A stretch of 64,000 bases of DNA from Hafnia alvei (lineage in GTDB: Bacteria > Pseudomonadota > Gammaproteobacteria > Enterobacterales > Enterobacteriaceae): assembly GCF_964063325.1 (NCBI RefSeq), contig NZ_OZ061315.1, positions 2,170,001 through 2,234,000 on the forward strand, written 5' to 3'. The notes below the pieces were generated by a model, which was given only the letters and a program-made list of their open reading frames with translations, did no database searches and was not told the DNA's origin. Both the position numbers and the translations under genes were made by a program. Every line of letters begins with the position of its first letter. Positions within the stretch are counted from its first letter, which is position 1. Positions 28,001 through 37,080 of this stretch are shown piece after piece.

Positions 28001-28789
28001 TTAATCCAGTTCCAGTTCGTTCATGGCTGCAATGTTGAAGCCGCCATCGACGTGCAGGATTTCACCAGAAATACCGCCTGCCAGCGGTGAGCACAAGAAT
28101 GCGGCTGAGTTACCGACGTCTTCAATGGTAACGGTACGGCGAATTGGGGTAACCGCTTCGCAGTGTGCCAGCATTTTACGGAAGTTTTTGATACCAGACG
28201 CCGCCAGCGTACGAATTGGACCCGCAGAGATACCGTTAACACGGATACCTTCAGGGCCCATCGCGTTAGCCATATAGCGAACGTTAGCTTCCAGAGACGC
28301 TTTCGCCAGACCCATAACGTTGTAGTTAGGGATTGCACGTTCTGCGCCCAAGTAGGACAGAGTCAGCAGACCTGAGCCTGGGTTCAGCATAGTACGGCAT
28401 GCTTTTGCCATCGCAACGAAGCTGTAAGAGCTGATGTCGTGTGCGATTTTGAAACCGTCACGGGTAACCGCATTCACGTAGTCACCGTCCAACTGGTCGC
28501 CTGGAGCGAAGCCAATGGAGTGAACAAAACCGTCGAATTTCGGCCAAGATTTTGCCAGCTCGGTAAACATCGCATCGATGCTTTCGTCTTCTGCTACGTC
28601 ACAAGCCAGAACCAGATTAGAACCCAACTGAGCGGCGAATTCTTCTACGCGAGATTTCAGTTTGTCGTTCTGGTAGGTGAAAGCCAGCTCGGCGCCTTCA
28701 CGGTGCATAGCCTGTGCAATACCGTAGGCAATGGAGAGTTTGCTGGCTACGCCAGTGATCAGAATGCGCTTACCGGTTAGAAAACCCAT
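28001..28789 (-). CDS. fabI: Enoyl-[acyl-carrier-protein] reductase (NADH) FabI
   Basis: FabI catalyses the last step of each fatty acid elongation cycle and is the triclosan and diazaborine target. It has 262 residues, as in E. coli. The divergent SDR fold begins MGFLTGKRILITGVASKLSIA; the active-site tyrosines and lysine lie in LSYLGAERAIPNYNVMGLAKA (positions about 146, 156 and 163). It is monocistronic with its own terminator. The 260 bases upstream, before sapF, hold its promoter but no clear operator. Confidence 0.97.
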   Translation of the reverse strand: MGFLTGKRILITGVASKLSIAYGIAQAMHREGAELAFTYQNDKLKSRVEEFAAQLGSNLVLACDVAEDESIDAMFTELAKSWPKFDGFVHSIGFAPGDQLDGDYVNAVTRDGFKIAHDISSYSFVAMAKACRTMLNPGSGLLTLSYLGAERAIPNYNVMGLAKASLEANVRYMANAMGPEGIRVNGISAGPIRTLAASGIKNFRKMLAHCEAVTPIRRTVTIEDVGNSAAFLCSPLAGGISGEILHVDGGFNIAAMNELELD

Positions 28790-29049
28790 ACAAATAGTCC
28801 TTGTAGTCTTAGTTTATGCCGTACTGCGATACCAATAATATTGGAGGAGCAGGGCATAAACTGATAGAGGCGGAGGAAAACCAATTCACATTTTTATACA
28901 GAAACAGGAATTGTTAATTCTTCCAGCACTTGTGTTAATAAAACAAAACCGAGCGATTCTATCACGCTTGATTCACTGTGGAATGCTTTTGATGCTCTGC
29001 TCGGAGCAGTGGCTGAATTTTAGTCCGTAATTGGCGATAAAATCGCTTT

Positions 29050-29862
29050 TTAGAAAACGCCACCGTCACGGCGCCATGCATCGGCCGTTAACGCTTCACC
29101 AAAATGACTATTAATGAGGCGTTTAGTTTGCTCATGCAGTGGAGCCGCCAAGACTTCTGACGTGCTACCGCGCTCCACAACTTCGCCATGATGCATCACC
29201 ATGACCTGATCGCTAATATGCTTCATCATGCCCAAATGCTGGGTAACATAGATATAAGCGATACCGTGTTTTTGCTGCAGTTCCAACATCAAATTTATAA
29301 TCTGTGAACGCATCGACATATCCAGCGACGCTAACGCTTCATCCGCTACGATCACCTGTGGCTGCAATATCAAGGCGCGAGCCAAGGCGATCCGTTGAAT
29401 TTGTCCGGACGCTAACATATGCGGATAGTAATAGGCGTGATCGGAACGCAAGCCGACTTGGCGCAGCGTTTCATTGATACGCTGTTCACGTTGTGGTGCA
29501 TCGAGTTCGGTATTTAACCGCAGGGGAACGTCAAGGATCTGGCCGATACGCTGGCGCGGATTGAGTGACGTAGACGGGTCCTGAAAAATCATGCGGATCC
29601 GCTGGCTGCGGTAGCGAAAATCGCCGTACTGCAGCTGCTTGTCATCAATGACGATATCGCCCGCAGTGGGTTCAATCATGCCTGACAGCATTTTTGCCAG
29701 CGTTGATTTCCCCGAGCCGTTTTCGCCAATAATCGCCAGCGTTTGCCCTTCGCGCAGGGTAAAGCTAACGGGTTTAACCGCTTCAAGATTTTGGCGACGA
29801 AACAAGCCGGTGCGGTAGCGGAAGGTTTTTTGTAGATTGTGCACCTCCAACAGCGTACTCAT
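29050..29862 (-). CDS. sapF: Sap ABC transporter ATPase SapF
   Basis: SapF is one of two ATPases of the Sap system, linked to antimicrobial peptide resistance and, in E. coli, to putrescine export by SapBCDF. It has 270 residues with Walker A GENGSGKS, signature ASGQIQR and Walker B VIVADEALASLD. It overlaps sapD by four bases and is the last gene of sapABCDF. Confidence 0.93.
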   Translation of the reverse strand: MSTLLEVHNLQKTFRYRTGLFRRQNLEAVKPVSFTLREGQTLAIIGENGSGKSTLAKMLSGMIEPTAGDIVIDDKQLQYGDFRYRSQRIRMIFQDPSTSLNPRQRIGQILDVPLRLNTELDAPQREQRINETLRQVGLRSDHAYYYPHMLASGQIQRIALARALILQPQVIVADEALASLDMSMRSQIINLMLELQQKHGIAYIYVTQHLGMMKHISDQVMVMHHGEVVERGSTSEVLAAPLHEQTKRLINSHFGEALTADAWRRDGGVF

Positions 29863-30854
29863 TGCGTCTCCTCCATGTTAAGCGGGAAATGACAGGCAAA
29901 CTTATGCGTTTTTACGCTGCGCAGAGGCGGTGTCTCAATGCATTTTTTCTGCGCATACGGACAACGAGGTCCTAAGCGACAACCAATAGGTAAATGTTCT
30001 AACGAAGGGATCGCGCCCGGCAGCGTGTTTAAGCGGCTTTTATGGGGCAATGCGCGGCCAAAGTCAGGCATCGCGCGGATCAGCGCCTGCGTGTAGGGAT
30101 GATGCGGCGCAACTAAAATATCTTCGCAGGCTGCGCTTTCAACCGTTTGTCCGCAGTACATCACGTTAATGCGGTCAGCCCATTTACTCATCATTTGCAG
30201 GTCATGGCTAATTAACAAAATCGTCGTGTTATTGTTTTGATTCATGCGCGACAGCAAACGGAATATCTGTGCCTGCGTGGTTGGCTCCATCGCATTGGTC
30301 GGTTCATCGGCAATCAGCAGACGCGGTTGGTTAGCCAAGGCGATGGCAATCATGACCTTCTGGCATTCACCTTCCGTCAGCTCATACGGGAAGCTACGCA
30401 TGATGTCTTTGTGGTCTTTAATCCCGACGCGGTGCAGCAGTTCAATGGCGCGGCGTTTACGCCAGCGAAAACGCTGCCACCAGCGGCCTTTATAGGTCCA
30501 ACCGGGGATCGCCTGAATCACCTGTTTACCAATACTCTCAGAAGGATCTAGACAGGACTGCGGCTCCTGAAAAATCATCGACACGTTATGGCCCACCAAC
30601 CGACGCCGTTGACGCGGCGTTAAGCGCAGCAGGTCAATGTCGTCAAAGCGGAAACGGTCGGCGGTTACCTTCCAGTTATCTTTGGTGACGCCGCAGATCG
30701 CTTTGGCGATTAAACTTTTGCCTGAGCCAGATTCACCAACCAATCCGCGCACTTCGCCTTCGGTGAGCGTGAGGCTGACCCGATCGACGGCTTTGACCGG
30801 CCCTTCGGCGGTCATGAATTCAATGGTGAGGTTACGAATATCAAGTAACGGCAT
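29859..30854 (-). CDS. sapD: Sap ABC transporter ATPase SapD
   Basis: SapD is the second ATPase of the Sap system; E. coli SapD also provides ATP-binding function to the Trk potassium transporters. It has 331 residues with Walker A GESGSGKS, Walker B LLIADEPTNAME and a degenerate ABC signature LTEGECQKV, where the canonical LSGGQ is lost, as is typical for SapD. The C-terminal cysteine motif CRLGPRCPYAQKKC resembles OppD/OppF. It lies eight bases after sapC. Confidence 0.93.
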   Translation of the reverse strand: MPLLDIRNLTIEFMTAEGPVKAVDRVSLTLTEGEVRGLVGESGSGKSLIAKAICGVTKDNWKVTADRFRFDDIDLLRLTPRQRRRLVGHNVSMIFQEPQSCLDPSESIGKQVIQAIPGWTYKGRWWQRFRWRKRRAIELLHRVGIKDHKDIMRSFPYELTEGECQKVMIAIALANQPRLLIADEPTNAMEPTTQAQIFRLLSRMNQNNNTTILLISHDLQMMSKWADRINVMYCGQTVESAACEDILVAPHHPYTQALIRAMPDFGRALPHKSRLNTLPGAIPSLEHLPIGCRLGPRCPYAQKKCIETPPLRSVKTHKFACHFPLNMEETQ

Positions 30855-30862
30855 TTTGTTTC

Positions 30863-31753
30863 CTATTCCACACCGGCGTTAATCGCGCGGCGCATTCCGT
30901 CGCCTAACAAATTCACCAGCAGCACGCTGACCATAATGGCAGCCCCTGGCAACATCACCGTCCACGGCGCGACATAAACCAGCTCCAAGGAATCGCCTAG
31001 CATGGCTCCCCATTCCGGCGACGGCAGTTGAGCCCCCAGATCGAGAAAGCCTAACGCGGCAATATCTAATATCGCCATGGAAAGGGCACGGGTAAATTCA
31101 CCTACCAGCACGCCAGCGATATTGGGCAACACGGAATCCCACAGGATAAACCACGTTGATGCGCCGTCTAAACGGGCGGCAACCACATATTCTTTCTCAA
31201 GCTCTTCGTGAACCGAGGTATAAACTTCTCGCACCATATGTGGCAAAAGCGCTAACCACACGGCCAGCATGGCGTGCTCAAGGCGCGGCCCTAAAAAGGC
31301 GACAACCACAATAGCTAACAGCAGAGAAGGGATAGACAGCAACGTATCCAGAATATGGTTCAAAATAGCGGAACGCAGGCCGTGGGTAACGCCCGCTAGA
31401 ATACCGATAATGACGCCAAAAAAGCTGGCGGCGATGGTGACGACCAGCGCGGAACCAAACGTAGGCGCGACGCCGCTTAATAGGCGGCTAAGAATATCGC
31501 GGCCGAGATCGTCGGTGCCAAGGAAGAATGAAACGTTACCGTAGCGCGACCACGACGGCGGCAGCAGTTGATAACCAAGGAACTGCTGATCCAACGCATA
31601 GGGAGCCAGCATGGTGCCAAAAAAGCACAGGGCGATCAGCAGCAGCATGCCATACAGACCAATCATGGCGAGGGTATCGGCATGGAAATGTAGCCATGTC
31701 TGACGCAGCGGGCTCGGTACGCGTTTTTCGCGGTATACGTTATCGAAGTGCAT
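30863..31753 (-). CDS. sapC: Sap ABC transporter permease SapC
   Basis: SapC is an inner-membrane permease subunit of the DppC/OppC type: 296 residues with a cytoplasmic N-terminus, the conserved FLGTDDLGRDILSRL segment and six predicted helices. The usual EAA loop is replaced by YVVAARLDGASTWFILWDSV, close to the E. coli SapC version. It overlaps sapB by 14 bases. Confidence 0.93.
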   Translation of the reverse strand: MHFDNVYREKRVPSPLRQTWLHFHADTLAMIGLYGMLLLIALCFFGTMLAPYALDQQFLGYQLLPPSWSRYGNVSFFLGTDDLGRDILSRLLSGVAPTFGSALVVTIAASFFGVIIGILAGVTHGLRSAILNHILDTLLSIPSLLLAIVVVAFLGPRLEHAMLAVWLALLPHMVREVYTSVHEELEKEYVVAARLDGASTWFILWDSVLPNIAGVLVGEFTRALSMAILDIAALGFLDLGAQLPSPEWGAMLGDSLELVYVAPWTVMLPGAAIMVSVLLVNLLGDGMRRAINAGVE

Positions 31754-32705
31754 ACCATTCCTTATGTTTCAACGGATTTGTCAGCGCACCCACAATATCA
31801 GACAGCACGTTGACGACTAAAACCAACGTGCCCACCAGCATGACACCGGCTGAGATTGCGGCAAAGTCTTGTTGGCGGATGGCGTTAATCAACCAGCGGC
31901 CGAGTCCCGGCCAGCTGAACACCACTTCGGTAATCATCGCCAGCGTCAGCATGGTCGAAAATTGCAGTCCCAACCGTGGAATAATCGGCGGCAGCGCATT
32001 GTGCAACACATGACGGCGAATAATGGTGAAACGCGACAAACCGCGGGTGGCGGCGGCTTTAATGTAATTCTGGCTGACGACGTTATCGGTGCTGATACGC
32101 ATTAGGCGGATAACTTCGGTCATCGGCACCAGCGCCAGCGCCGTTACCGGCAGGATCATATGACGGGCAACGCTCATCAGCATGGCATCACGATATGGAG
32201 AATCTGACAGCCAAGCGTCAATCAGCGCAAAACCGGTCACGTTTTTCATTGGGTAGAGCAGATCGTAGCGGCCTGAAACCGGCAGCCAGCCGAGATGCAA
32301 CGAGAAGAACAGCATCAGCAGGATTGCCAGCCAAAATACCGGCATTGAATAGCCAAACAGCGCCAGTGCACTAATCGCACCATCCTGCCATTTGCCGCGC
32401 AGTAAACCGGCAATAATGCCCAGCGGAATACCCACTACCAGCGCAAAGACGAAGGCCAGAATGCACAGCTCCATGGTGGCCGGGAAAACTTCCTTCAGTT
32501 GTTCGATAATCAACTGCCCGTTAATGCTGGAAACGCCGAAGTCGCCTTGCAGTAGGCTATGCACATAGAAACGGTAGGCGTCGAACAGCGAAGCGCCGCC
32601 TAACGGCGCATGTGGCGTGAAATAGAGCAGGCTAAACCCTACTAGCGACAGGAAAAACAGCGTCACCAGCAGCAGTAAAAGGCGACGCAAGGTGAAGATA
32701 ATCAT
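31740..32705 (-). CDS. sapB: Sap ABC transporter permease SapB
   Basis: SapB is the DppB/OppB-type permease of the Sap system: 321 residues with one N-terminal helix, a long periplasmic loop, then five helices. The coupling loop is NYIKAAATRGLSRFTIIRRH. It shares four bases with sapA and 14 with sapC, so the whole sap cluster is translationally linked. Confidence 0.93.
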   Translation of the reverse strand: MIIFTLRRLLLLLVTLFFLSLVGFSLLYFTPHAPLGGASLFDAYRFYVHSLLQGDFGVSSINGQLIIEQLKEVFPATMELCILAFVFALVVGIPLGIIAGLLRGKWQDGAISALALFGYSMPVFWLAILLMLFFSLHLGWLPVSGRYDLLYPMKNVTGFALIDAWLSDSPYRDAMLMSVARHMILPVTALALVPMTEVIRLMRISTDNVVSQNYIKAAATRGLSRFTIIRRHVLHNALPPIIPRLGLQFSTMLTLAMITEVVFSWPGLGRWLINAIRQQDFAAISAGVMLVGTLVLVVNVLSDIVGALTNPLKHKEWYALR

Positions 32706-34423
32706 GGTTTATCCTCCACGACGACAGGGGGTTCTGAGGCTGGCGTCGGTGGTCCCGCATCAGGATCGTTGGTGGCAGCCGGTTCTGGCTGTTTTTCACG
32801 ATAAACACCGGCAAATGAGGCGTTACCAAACGGGCTCAAGACCAATCCTTTAATGTCATAGCGATACGCCTGTAGGCGCAACGATGAGGCCAGAGGCAAG
32901 ATCGGCAGCTGTTCTTCTAAGATCTTTTGCGCGTCCTGATAATCGTCAATGCGCTGTGACAGTTGCTGAGACAGCAGGGCTTTATGCAGCAATGAGTCAA
33001 AAGAGGGATCGCACCAGTGCGCCAAGTTAGTCTGTGACTGAATTGCTGCACAGCTCAACAACGGACGGAAGAAACTGTCTGGGTCATTACTGTCGGTTGC
33101 CCAGCCGGAGAGCGTCATATCGTGGCTCATGTCGCTAAGGCGAGCCTCTTGGAATCGACCTTCCACCGGAATAATGCTGACCTTAATTCCCACCTGCGCC
33201 ATATCAGCCTGAATCAGCTCGGCGGTTTTTAGCGGGCTCGGGTTGTAAGCCTGAGACGCCGTTGGCACCCACAGCTGTAAATGCAGATTGGTAACGCCGG
33301 CCTGTTTCAACAGTTCGCGTGATTTCTCTGGATTGTATTCGGTAATCTTTGCTTCGCTGTCATACGCCCAAGAGGCACGAGGCAGCAGCGAAGCCGCGGT
33401 TTCCGCCGTGCCGTAGTAGATAGACTGCATCAGGCGCTGGTTATTGATGGAATAAGCAATGGCACGGCGCACGTCTAGATTATCCAACGGCGGCTTGCGG
33501 GTGTTGAACGCCAAGTAGGCGACGTTCATTCCAGGGCGCAGCGTTAAACGCAAACGCGGATCGTCGCGCAGAATACTCAACTGGCTGGCCGCAGGGTAAG
33601 CCAGTACGTCGCACTCGCCGGTCAGCAATTTGGATAAACGCCCCGTACCGCCGGCGCCGAGGTCAATAATAACCTGTGGCATCCGCGGTTTACCTTTCCA
33701 AAACGCATCGTTGCGATCCAAGCGAATATATTGCCCCGCGTGGTACTCATTGAGCATAAACGGCCCCGTGCCCACGGGCAGGCGGTCAATATCTTCCTGT
33801 TTGCCTTTTTTCGCTAAGTTATCCGCGTACTCGGACGAGAGTATTGGCGCGTAATGCGTGGCAAGGTGCCATAAGAAAGAGGCATCCGGCTGTTTAAGCC
33901 GAATTTCTACCGTTGAGCTATCCAATTTGCGTATGCTTTGCACTGCGTCGCTAAACTGCAAACTCTCGAAATAGGGATAATGCCCGCCGTTCACTTCATG
34001 ATACGGATGGTTAGGATCAAACATGCGGTTAAAACTAAACACCACATCATCGGCGTTCATCTTACGCGTTGGTTTAAACCAGTCTGTGGTTTGGAACGGA
34101 ACGTCTTTACGCAGATGCAGCACATAGGTCGCGCCACCGTCTAACACTTCCCAGCTCTGGGCTAATTCAGGAATGAGGCGGTAGGTATAGGGGTCAACAT
34201 CTAACAGACGATCGTAAAGCTGCGCGGCGAGGGTATCGACCGTAAGACCGCTGCTTGCCATCTGTGGATTGAAGGTATTCAGGATCCCGCTGACGCAATA
34301 AATGAAGCCGCTCTGGCGGATATCCGGCAGCGGTTTGGTTTTGGTCACAGGGGCAATTTCGGCTGCTGTCGCAACGGCAGACAGGCAACTTAATGCCAGC
34401 ATCAGGGTTTTTAGACCACGCAT
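32702..34423 (-). CDS. sapA: Sap system periplasmic peptide-binding protein SapA
   Basis: SapA is a family-5 solute-binding protein that captures antimicrobial peptides (and haem in Haemophilus). ATG 34423 gives 573 residues with a signal MRGLKTLMLALSCLSAVATA; the longer frame to 34489 would precede the signal and is rejected. Conserved segments include SGLTVDTLAAQLYDRLLDVDP and MSHDMTLSGWATDSNDPDSF, each split from wider homology. The C-terminus carries a proline-, glutamate- and valine-rich tail of about 25 residues after YREKQ that is longer than the short E. coli tail. It is the first gene of sapABCDF. Confidence 0.94.
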   Translation of the reverse strand: MRGLKTLMLALSCLSAVATAAEIAPVTKTKPLPDIRQSGFIYCVSGILNTFNPQMASSGLTVDTLAAQLYDRLLDVDPYTYRLIPELAQSWEVLDGGATYVLHLRKDVPFQTTDWFKPTRKMNADDVVFSFNRMFDPNHPYHEVNGGHYPYFESLQFSDAVQSIRKLDSSTVEIRLKQPDASFLWHLATHYAPILSSEYADNLAKKGKQEDIDRLPVGTGPFMLNEYHAGQYIRLDRNDAFWKGKPRMPQVIIDLGAGGTGRLSKLLTGECDVLAYPAASQLSILRDDPRLRLTLRPGMNVAYLAFNTRKPPLDNLDVRRAIAYSINNQRLMQSIYYGTAETAASLLPRASWAYDSEAKITEYNPEKSRELLKQAGVTNLHLQLWVPTASQAYNPSPLKTAELIQADMAQVGIKVSIIPVEGRFQEARLSDMSHDMTLSGWATDSNDPDSFFRPLLSCAAIQSQTNLAHWCDPSFDSLLHKALLSQQLSQRIDDYQDAQKILEEQLPILPLASSLRLQAYRYDIKGLVLSPFGNASFAGVYREKQPEPAATNDPDAGPPTPASEPPVVVEDKP

Positions 34424-34663
34424 AAACGCTTCAAGAGGTTGTTGAGCAAAGTGTTTAGTGTAACGTACATTGGCTGGCAGCCCAATCATTCCAGTGAGAT
34501 GAAGGGGTTATTTGCCTTTTGCTTAACCAATCTAATGGTAAGCATAAGTCAGAAATCACGGAACAGCGGGGTTTTGTGCTAAATATTGCGTAATAAAGCG
34601 GCCACGAAGATGTGAGCTGGCGCACGCTGCAAATACAAATAAGAAAAATTCGCAACAAACCAC

Positions 34664-34694
34664 TTTACACATGGTAGTGATAACCATTATCATC
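34664..34694 (+). promoter_or_regulatory. Fur-box-overlapped promoter of the RyhB-type RNA
   Basis: TTTACA (34664-34669), a 17-base spacer and TTATCA (34687-34692) form a plausible sigma-70 promoter. The perfect palindrome TGATAA-CCA-TTATCA (34678-34692) lies across the spacer and -10, matching the GATAAT/ATTATC half-sites of a Fur box. Iron-loaded Fur would occlude the promoter. Confidence 0.75.
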
Positions 34695-34700
34695 CATCTC

Positions 34701-34808
34701 GTTCTTTAGAGAATGCCTCCTCAGGGCAATCAATTCTCTTAAGAGCACGACATTGCTCACATTGCTTCCAGATCTACTTTATAGCCAGCCGGGTGCTGGC
34801 TTTTTTTT
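34701..34808 (+). ncRNA. ryhB: RyhB-type iron-responsive small RNA
   Basis: The core AGCACGACATTGCTCACATT followed by GCTTCCAG (34744-34771) is the diagnostic conserved block of enterobacterial RyhB, the Hfq-dependent RNA that represses iron-using proteins when iron is scarce. It is preceded by a 5' stem-loop (AGAGAAT ... ATTCTCT) and followed by the RyhB terminator, AGCCAGC-CGGGT-GCTGGCT plus eight T. The start near 34701 is inferred from the promoter. In E. coli ryhB sits elsewhere, near yhhX; here it is between sapA and pspF, reading toward pspF on the opposite strand. Confidence 0.93.
34783..34808 (+). terminator. RyhB terminator
   Basis: A 7-bp stem (AGCCAGC / GCTGGCT) and T8 tail orient on the plus strand, opposite to both neighbouring protein genes, which itself points to a separate plus-strand transcript. 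Confidence 0.93.
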
Positions 34809-34840
34809 ATCTGTAATTTACCGAAACCTCGTTGCTAACC

Positions 34841-35848
34841 TTATCCCTGAATCCCCAACTTCTTCATGATCCCACGCAGTTGGTGATAGGTCAGATTTAA
34901 CAACTCTGCGGCCTGACGCTGATTGTGTCGGCTTTCTTGTAGCGCCTGAATAATGATCTGTTTTTCGCGTTCTGCCAGCCAATCTTTAAGATCGATGGGT
35001 AAAGACGGCTGCACCGTTTGAGCATCCCCTTGTAGGGCCGCAGGCGTGCTGGCCGAAGAGGGCAAGCTGGCTGTGTGATGTTTAAAAGGATTAATCACAA
35101 TCGCGTCTAACAGCTCGGGTGAATCACCATGACGATAGACCGAACGCTCCACGACGTTTTTTAATTCACGGATATTGCCGGGCCAGCCATAGTCCAACAG
35201 CGTTTGTCGTGCGGCATCGCTAAAGCCGGGAAAGAACGCGAGCCCCAGTTCACCACACATCTGCATAGCAAAATGCTCAGCCAATAACATGATGTCGCTG
35301 CGACGCTCTCTTAACGGCGGCAGTTGAATAACGTCAAAAGCCAAACGATCCAGTAAATCAGCGCGGAAGGTACCCGCTTCAGCCATGGCCGGTAAATCGG
35401 CATTGGTCGCGCACACTAAACGCACATCGACCTGCAAGGGCTGGCTGCCGCCTACGCGTTCTAAATGACCATATTCAATCACGCGCAACAGTTTTTCCTG
35501 AATTAACATTGGCGCGGTAGCCAGCTCATCAAGAAAAAGCGTACCGCCGTCGGCACGTTCGAAGCGGCCTAAATGGCGCTTCTGAGCACCGGTAAACGCG
35601 CCGGCCTCATGGCCAAAAAGTTCGGAATCTAACAAGTTGTCATTGAGCGCGGCGCAGTTTAGCGACACGAATGGCCCCTGCCAACGGTTAGACAAATAGT
35701 GCAGACGATGAGCGATCAGCTCTTTGCCTGTCCCGCGTTCGCCAATAATTAATACCGGCTTATTCAACTTCGCCAGCTGCGAAGTCTGCTCCAGCACTTC
35801 AAGAAAGCTGTTGGCTTGGCCGAGCATATTTTCAATATTATCTGACAT
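34841..35848 (-). CDS. pspF: Phage shock operon transcriptional activator PspF
   Basis: PspF is a sigma-54 enhancer-binding protein without an N-terminal receiver domain; it is held inactive by PspA. The 335 residues (E. coli 325) contain an AAA+ domain with Walker A GERGTGKE, the sigma-54-contacting loop GAFTGA, Walker B GTLFLDELA and an arginine-finger region, followed by a variable linker (about residues 250-290) and a C-terminal Fis-type HTH (RQAAELLNLTYHQLRGIMKK). It is divergent from pspA, as in E. coli. Confidence 0.95.
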   Translation of the reverse strand: MSDNIENMLGQANSFLEVLEQTSQLAKLNKPVLIIGERGTGKELIAHRLHYLSNRWQGPFVSLNCAALNDNLLDSELFGHEAGAFTGAQKRHLGRFERADGGTLFLDELATAPMLIQEKLLRVIEYGHLERVGGSQPLQVDVRLVCATNADLPAMAEAGTFRADLLDRLAFDVIQLPPLRERRSDIMLLAEHFAMQMCGELGLAFFPGFSDAARQTLLDYGWPGNIRELKNVVERSVYRHGDSPELLDAIVINPFKHHTASLPSSASTPAALQGDAQTVQPSLPIDLKDWLAEREKQIIIQALQESRHNQRQAAELLNLTYHQLRGIMKKLGIQG

Positions 35849-35973
35849 CGCAGGATCCCATTTAGTGAATTTCGCTATCTGTTGGCTAATTTCATCACAT
35901 CACGATTTACCCATTAATGGCAATGATTTTTATTATTTCCTTATAAATCAATTTATTAGTTTTAATTTAAAAG

Positions 35974-35990
35974 TTGGCACGATAGTTGAT
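35974..35990 (+). promoter_or_regulatory. Sigma-54 promoter of pspABCD
   Basis: TTGGCACGATAGTTGAT matches the -24/-12 consensus TGGCACG-N4-TTGCA in spacing, with the invariant GG and a G at the second element (GA in place of GC). It lies about 90 bases before pspA. PspF enhancer sites are expected in the AT-rich stretch 35850-35970. Confidence 0.85.
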
Positions 35991-36076
35991 TATGTATTTG
36001 CGAGACAGCAAACCATTTTAACAACGGATGTGCCGAACCAAACGCACGCCGCAACGCAAGAGTGAGGGTATTAACA

Positions 36077-36742
36077 ATGGGTATTTTTTCTCGTTTCGCC
36101 GACATCGTAAACGCCAACATCAATACTCTGTTGGATAAAGCAGAGGATCCACAGAAGCTGGTTCGCCTGATGATTCAGGAAATGGAAGATACTTTGGTCG
36201 AAGTGCGTTCCACTTCCGCCCGCGCTTTAGCCGAGAAAAAACAGCTGATGCGCCGTATCGAGCAGGGTGAAACTCAGCTCAACGAGTGGCAGGACAAAGC
36301 CGAGCTGGCGCTGCGTAAAGATAAAGAAGATCTGGCGCGTGCGGCGTTAATTGAAAAACAGCGCGTGAGTGATTTGCTGACCACGCTGCGCCATGAGGTG
36401 AGCAACGTGGAAGAAACGTTGGATCGCATGAAGCGTGAAATCACCGAGCTGGAAAGCAAACTGACTGAAACACGCGCTCGCCAGCAGGCATTGGCGCTAC
36501 GCCAGCAGGCTGCGGCCTCTTCTCGTGAAGTTCGTCGTCAGTTAGACAGCGGTAAACTAGATGAGGCGATGGCGCGTTTTGAGCAGTTTGAACGCCGTAT
36601 CGATCATATGGAAGCCGAAGCTGAAACCATGGGCTTGGGCAAAAAGAAATCGCTCGACCAAGAGTTTGCCGATCTGAAAGCCGATGATGAAATCGGTCAA
36701 CAGCTGGCGGCGTTAAAAGCCAAAATGAATCGTTCTGAATAA
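36077..36742 (+). CDS. pspA: Phage shock protein A (PspA)
   Basis: PspA is a membrane-associated ESCRT-III-like protein that inhibits PspF when free and stabilises damaged inner membrane when bound as an oligomer. ATG 36077, preceded by GAGGG, gives 221 residues (E. coli 222). An N-terminal amphipathic helix (MGIFSRFADIVNANINTLLD) is followed by coiled-coil helices from about 25 to 185 and a short C-terminal tail. Five codons upstream in the frame are ignored. Confidence 0.96.
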   Translation: MGIFSRFADIVNANINTLLDKAEDPQKLVRLMIQEMEDTLVEVRSTSARALAEKKQLMRRIEQGETQLNEWQDKAELALRKDKEDLARAALIEKQRVSDLLTTLRHEVSNVEETLDRMKREITELESKLTETRARQQALALRQQAAASSREVRRQLDSGKLDEAMARFEQFERRIDHMEAEAETMGLGKKKSLDQEFADLKADDEIGQQLAALKAKMNRSE

Positions 36743-36763
36743 GCGCGATTTAAAATCAAATGA

Positions 36764-36799
36764 CCGGCGTTATGGTATGGAATACATCCATAACGCCGG
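36764..36799 (+). terminator. pspA-pspB intercistronic hairpin
   Basis: The perfect 12-bp stem CCGGCGTTATGG / CCATAACGCCGG has a 12-base loop and no T run. It fits an mRNA-processing or attenuation structure that keeps PspA in large excess of PspB and PspC. Confidence 0.75.
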
Positions 36800-36852
36800 A
36801 GAAGGGAATAGACTGTTGCTAACGGCTGTAAACTAATAATAAGGAATTCACG

Positions 36853-37080
36853 ATGGGCTACCTTTTTCTTGCCATCCCTCTGACTATTTTTGTGCTGTTT
36901 GTATTACCTGTTTGGCTGTGGCTGCATTACAGCAATCGCCAGCAAAATGATAGCGTCTTGCAAACGCAAGAAGTGCAGCGCTTAGCGCAGTTGAATGAAG
37001 AAGCACAGCGCATGCGTCAGCGTATTAGCGCATTGGAATCCATTCTGGATGCGGAGCATCCAAACTGGAGGGACGCTTAA
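36853..37080 (+). CDS. pspB: Phage shock protein B (PspB)
   Basis: This 75-residue inner-membrane protein has one N-terminal helix (residues about 3-24) and a cytoplasmic leucine-zipper-like coiled coil (about 35-65). With PspC it senses membrane stress and releases PspF from PspA. The ribosome site is AAGGAA. Its stop codon directly abuts the pspC start. Confidence 0.95.
   Translation: MGYLFLAIPLTIFVLFVLPVWLWLHYSNRQQNDSVLQTQEVQRLAQLNEEAQRMRQRISALESILDAEHPNWRDA

Noticed and set aside
34424..34489. N-terminal extension of SapA
   Set aside because: It would place 22 residues before a clean signal peptide and has no counterpart in the family.
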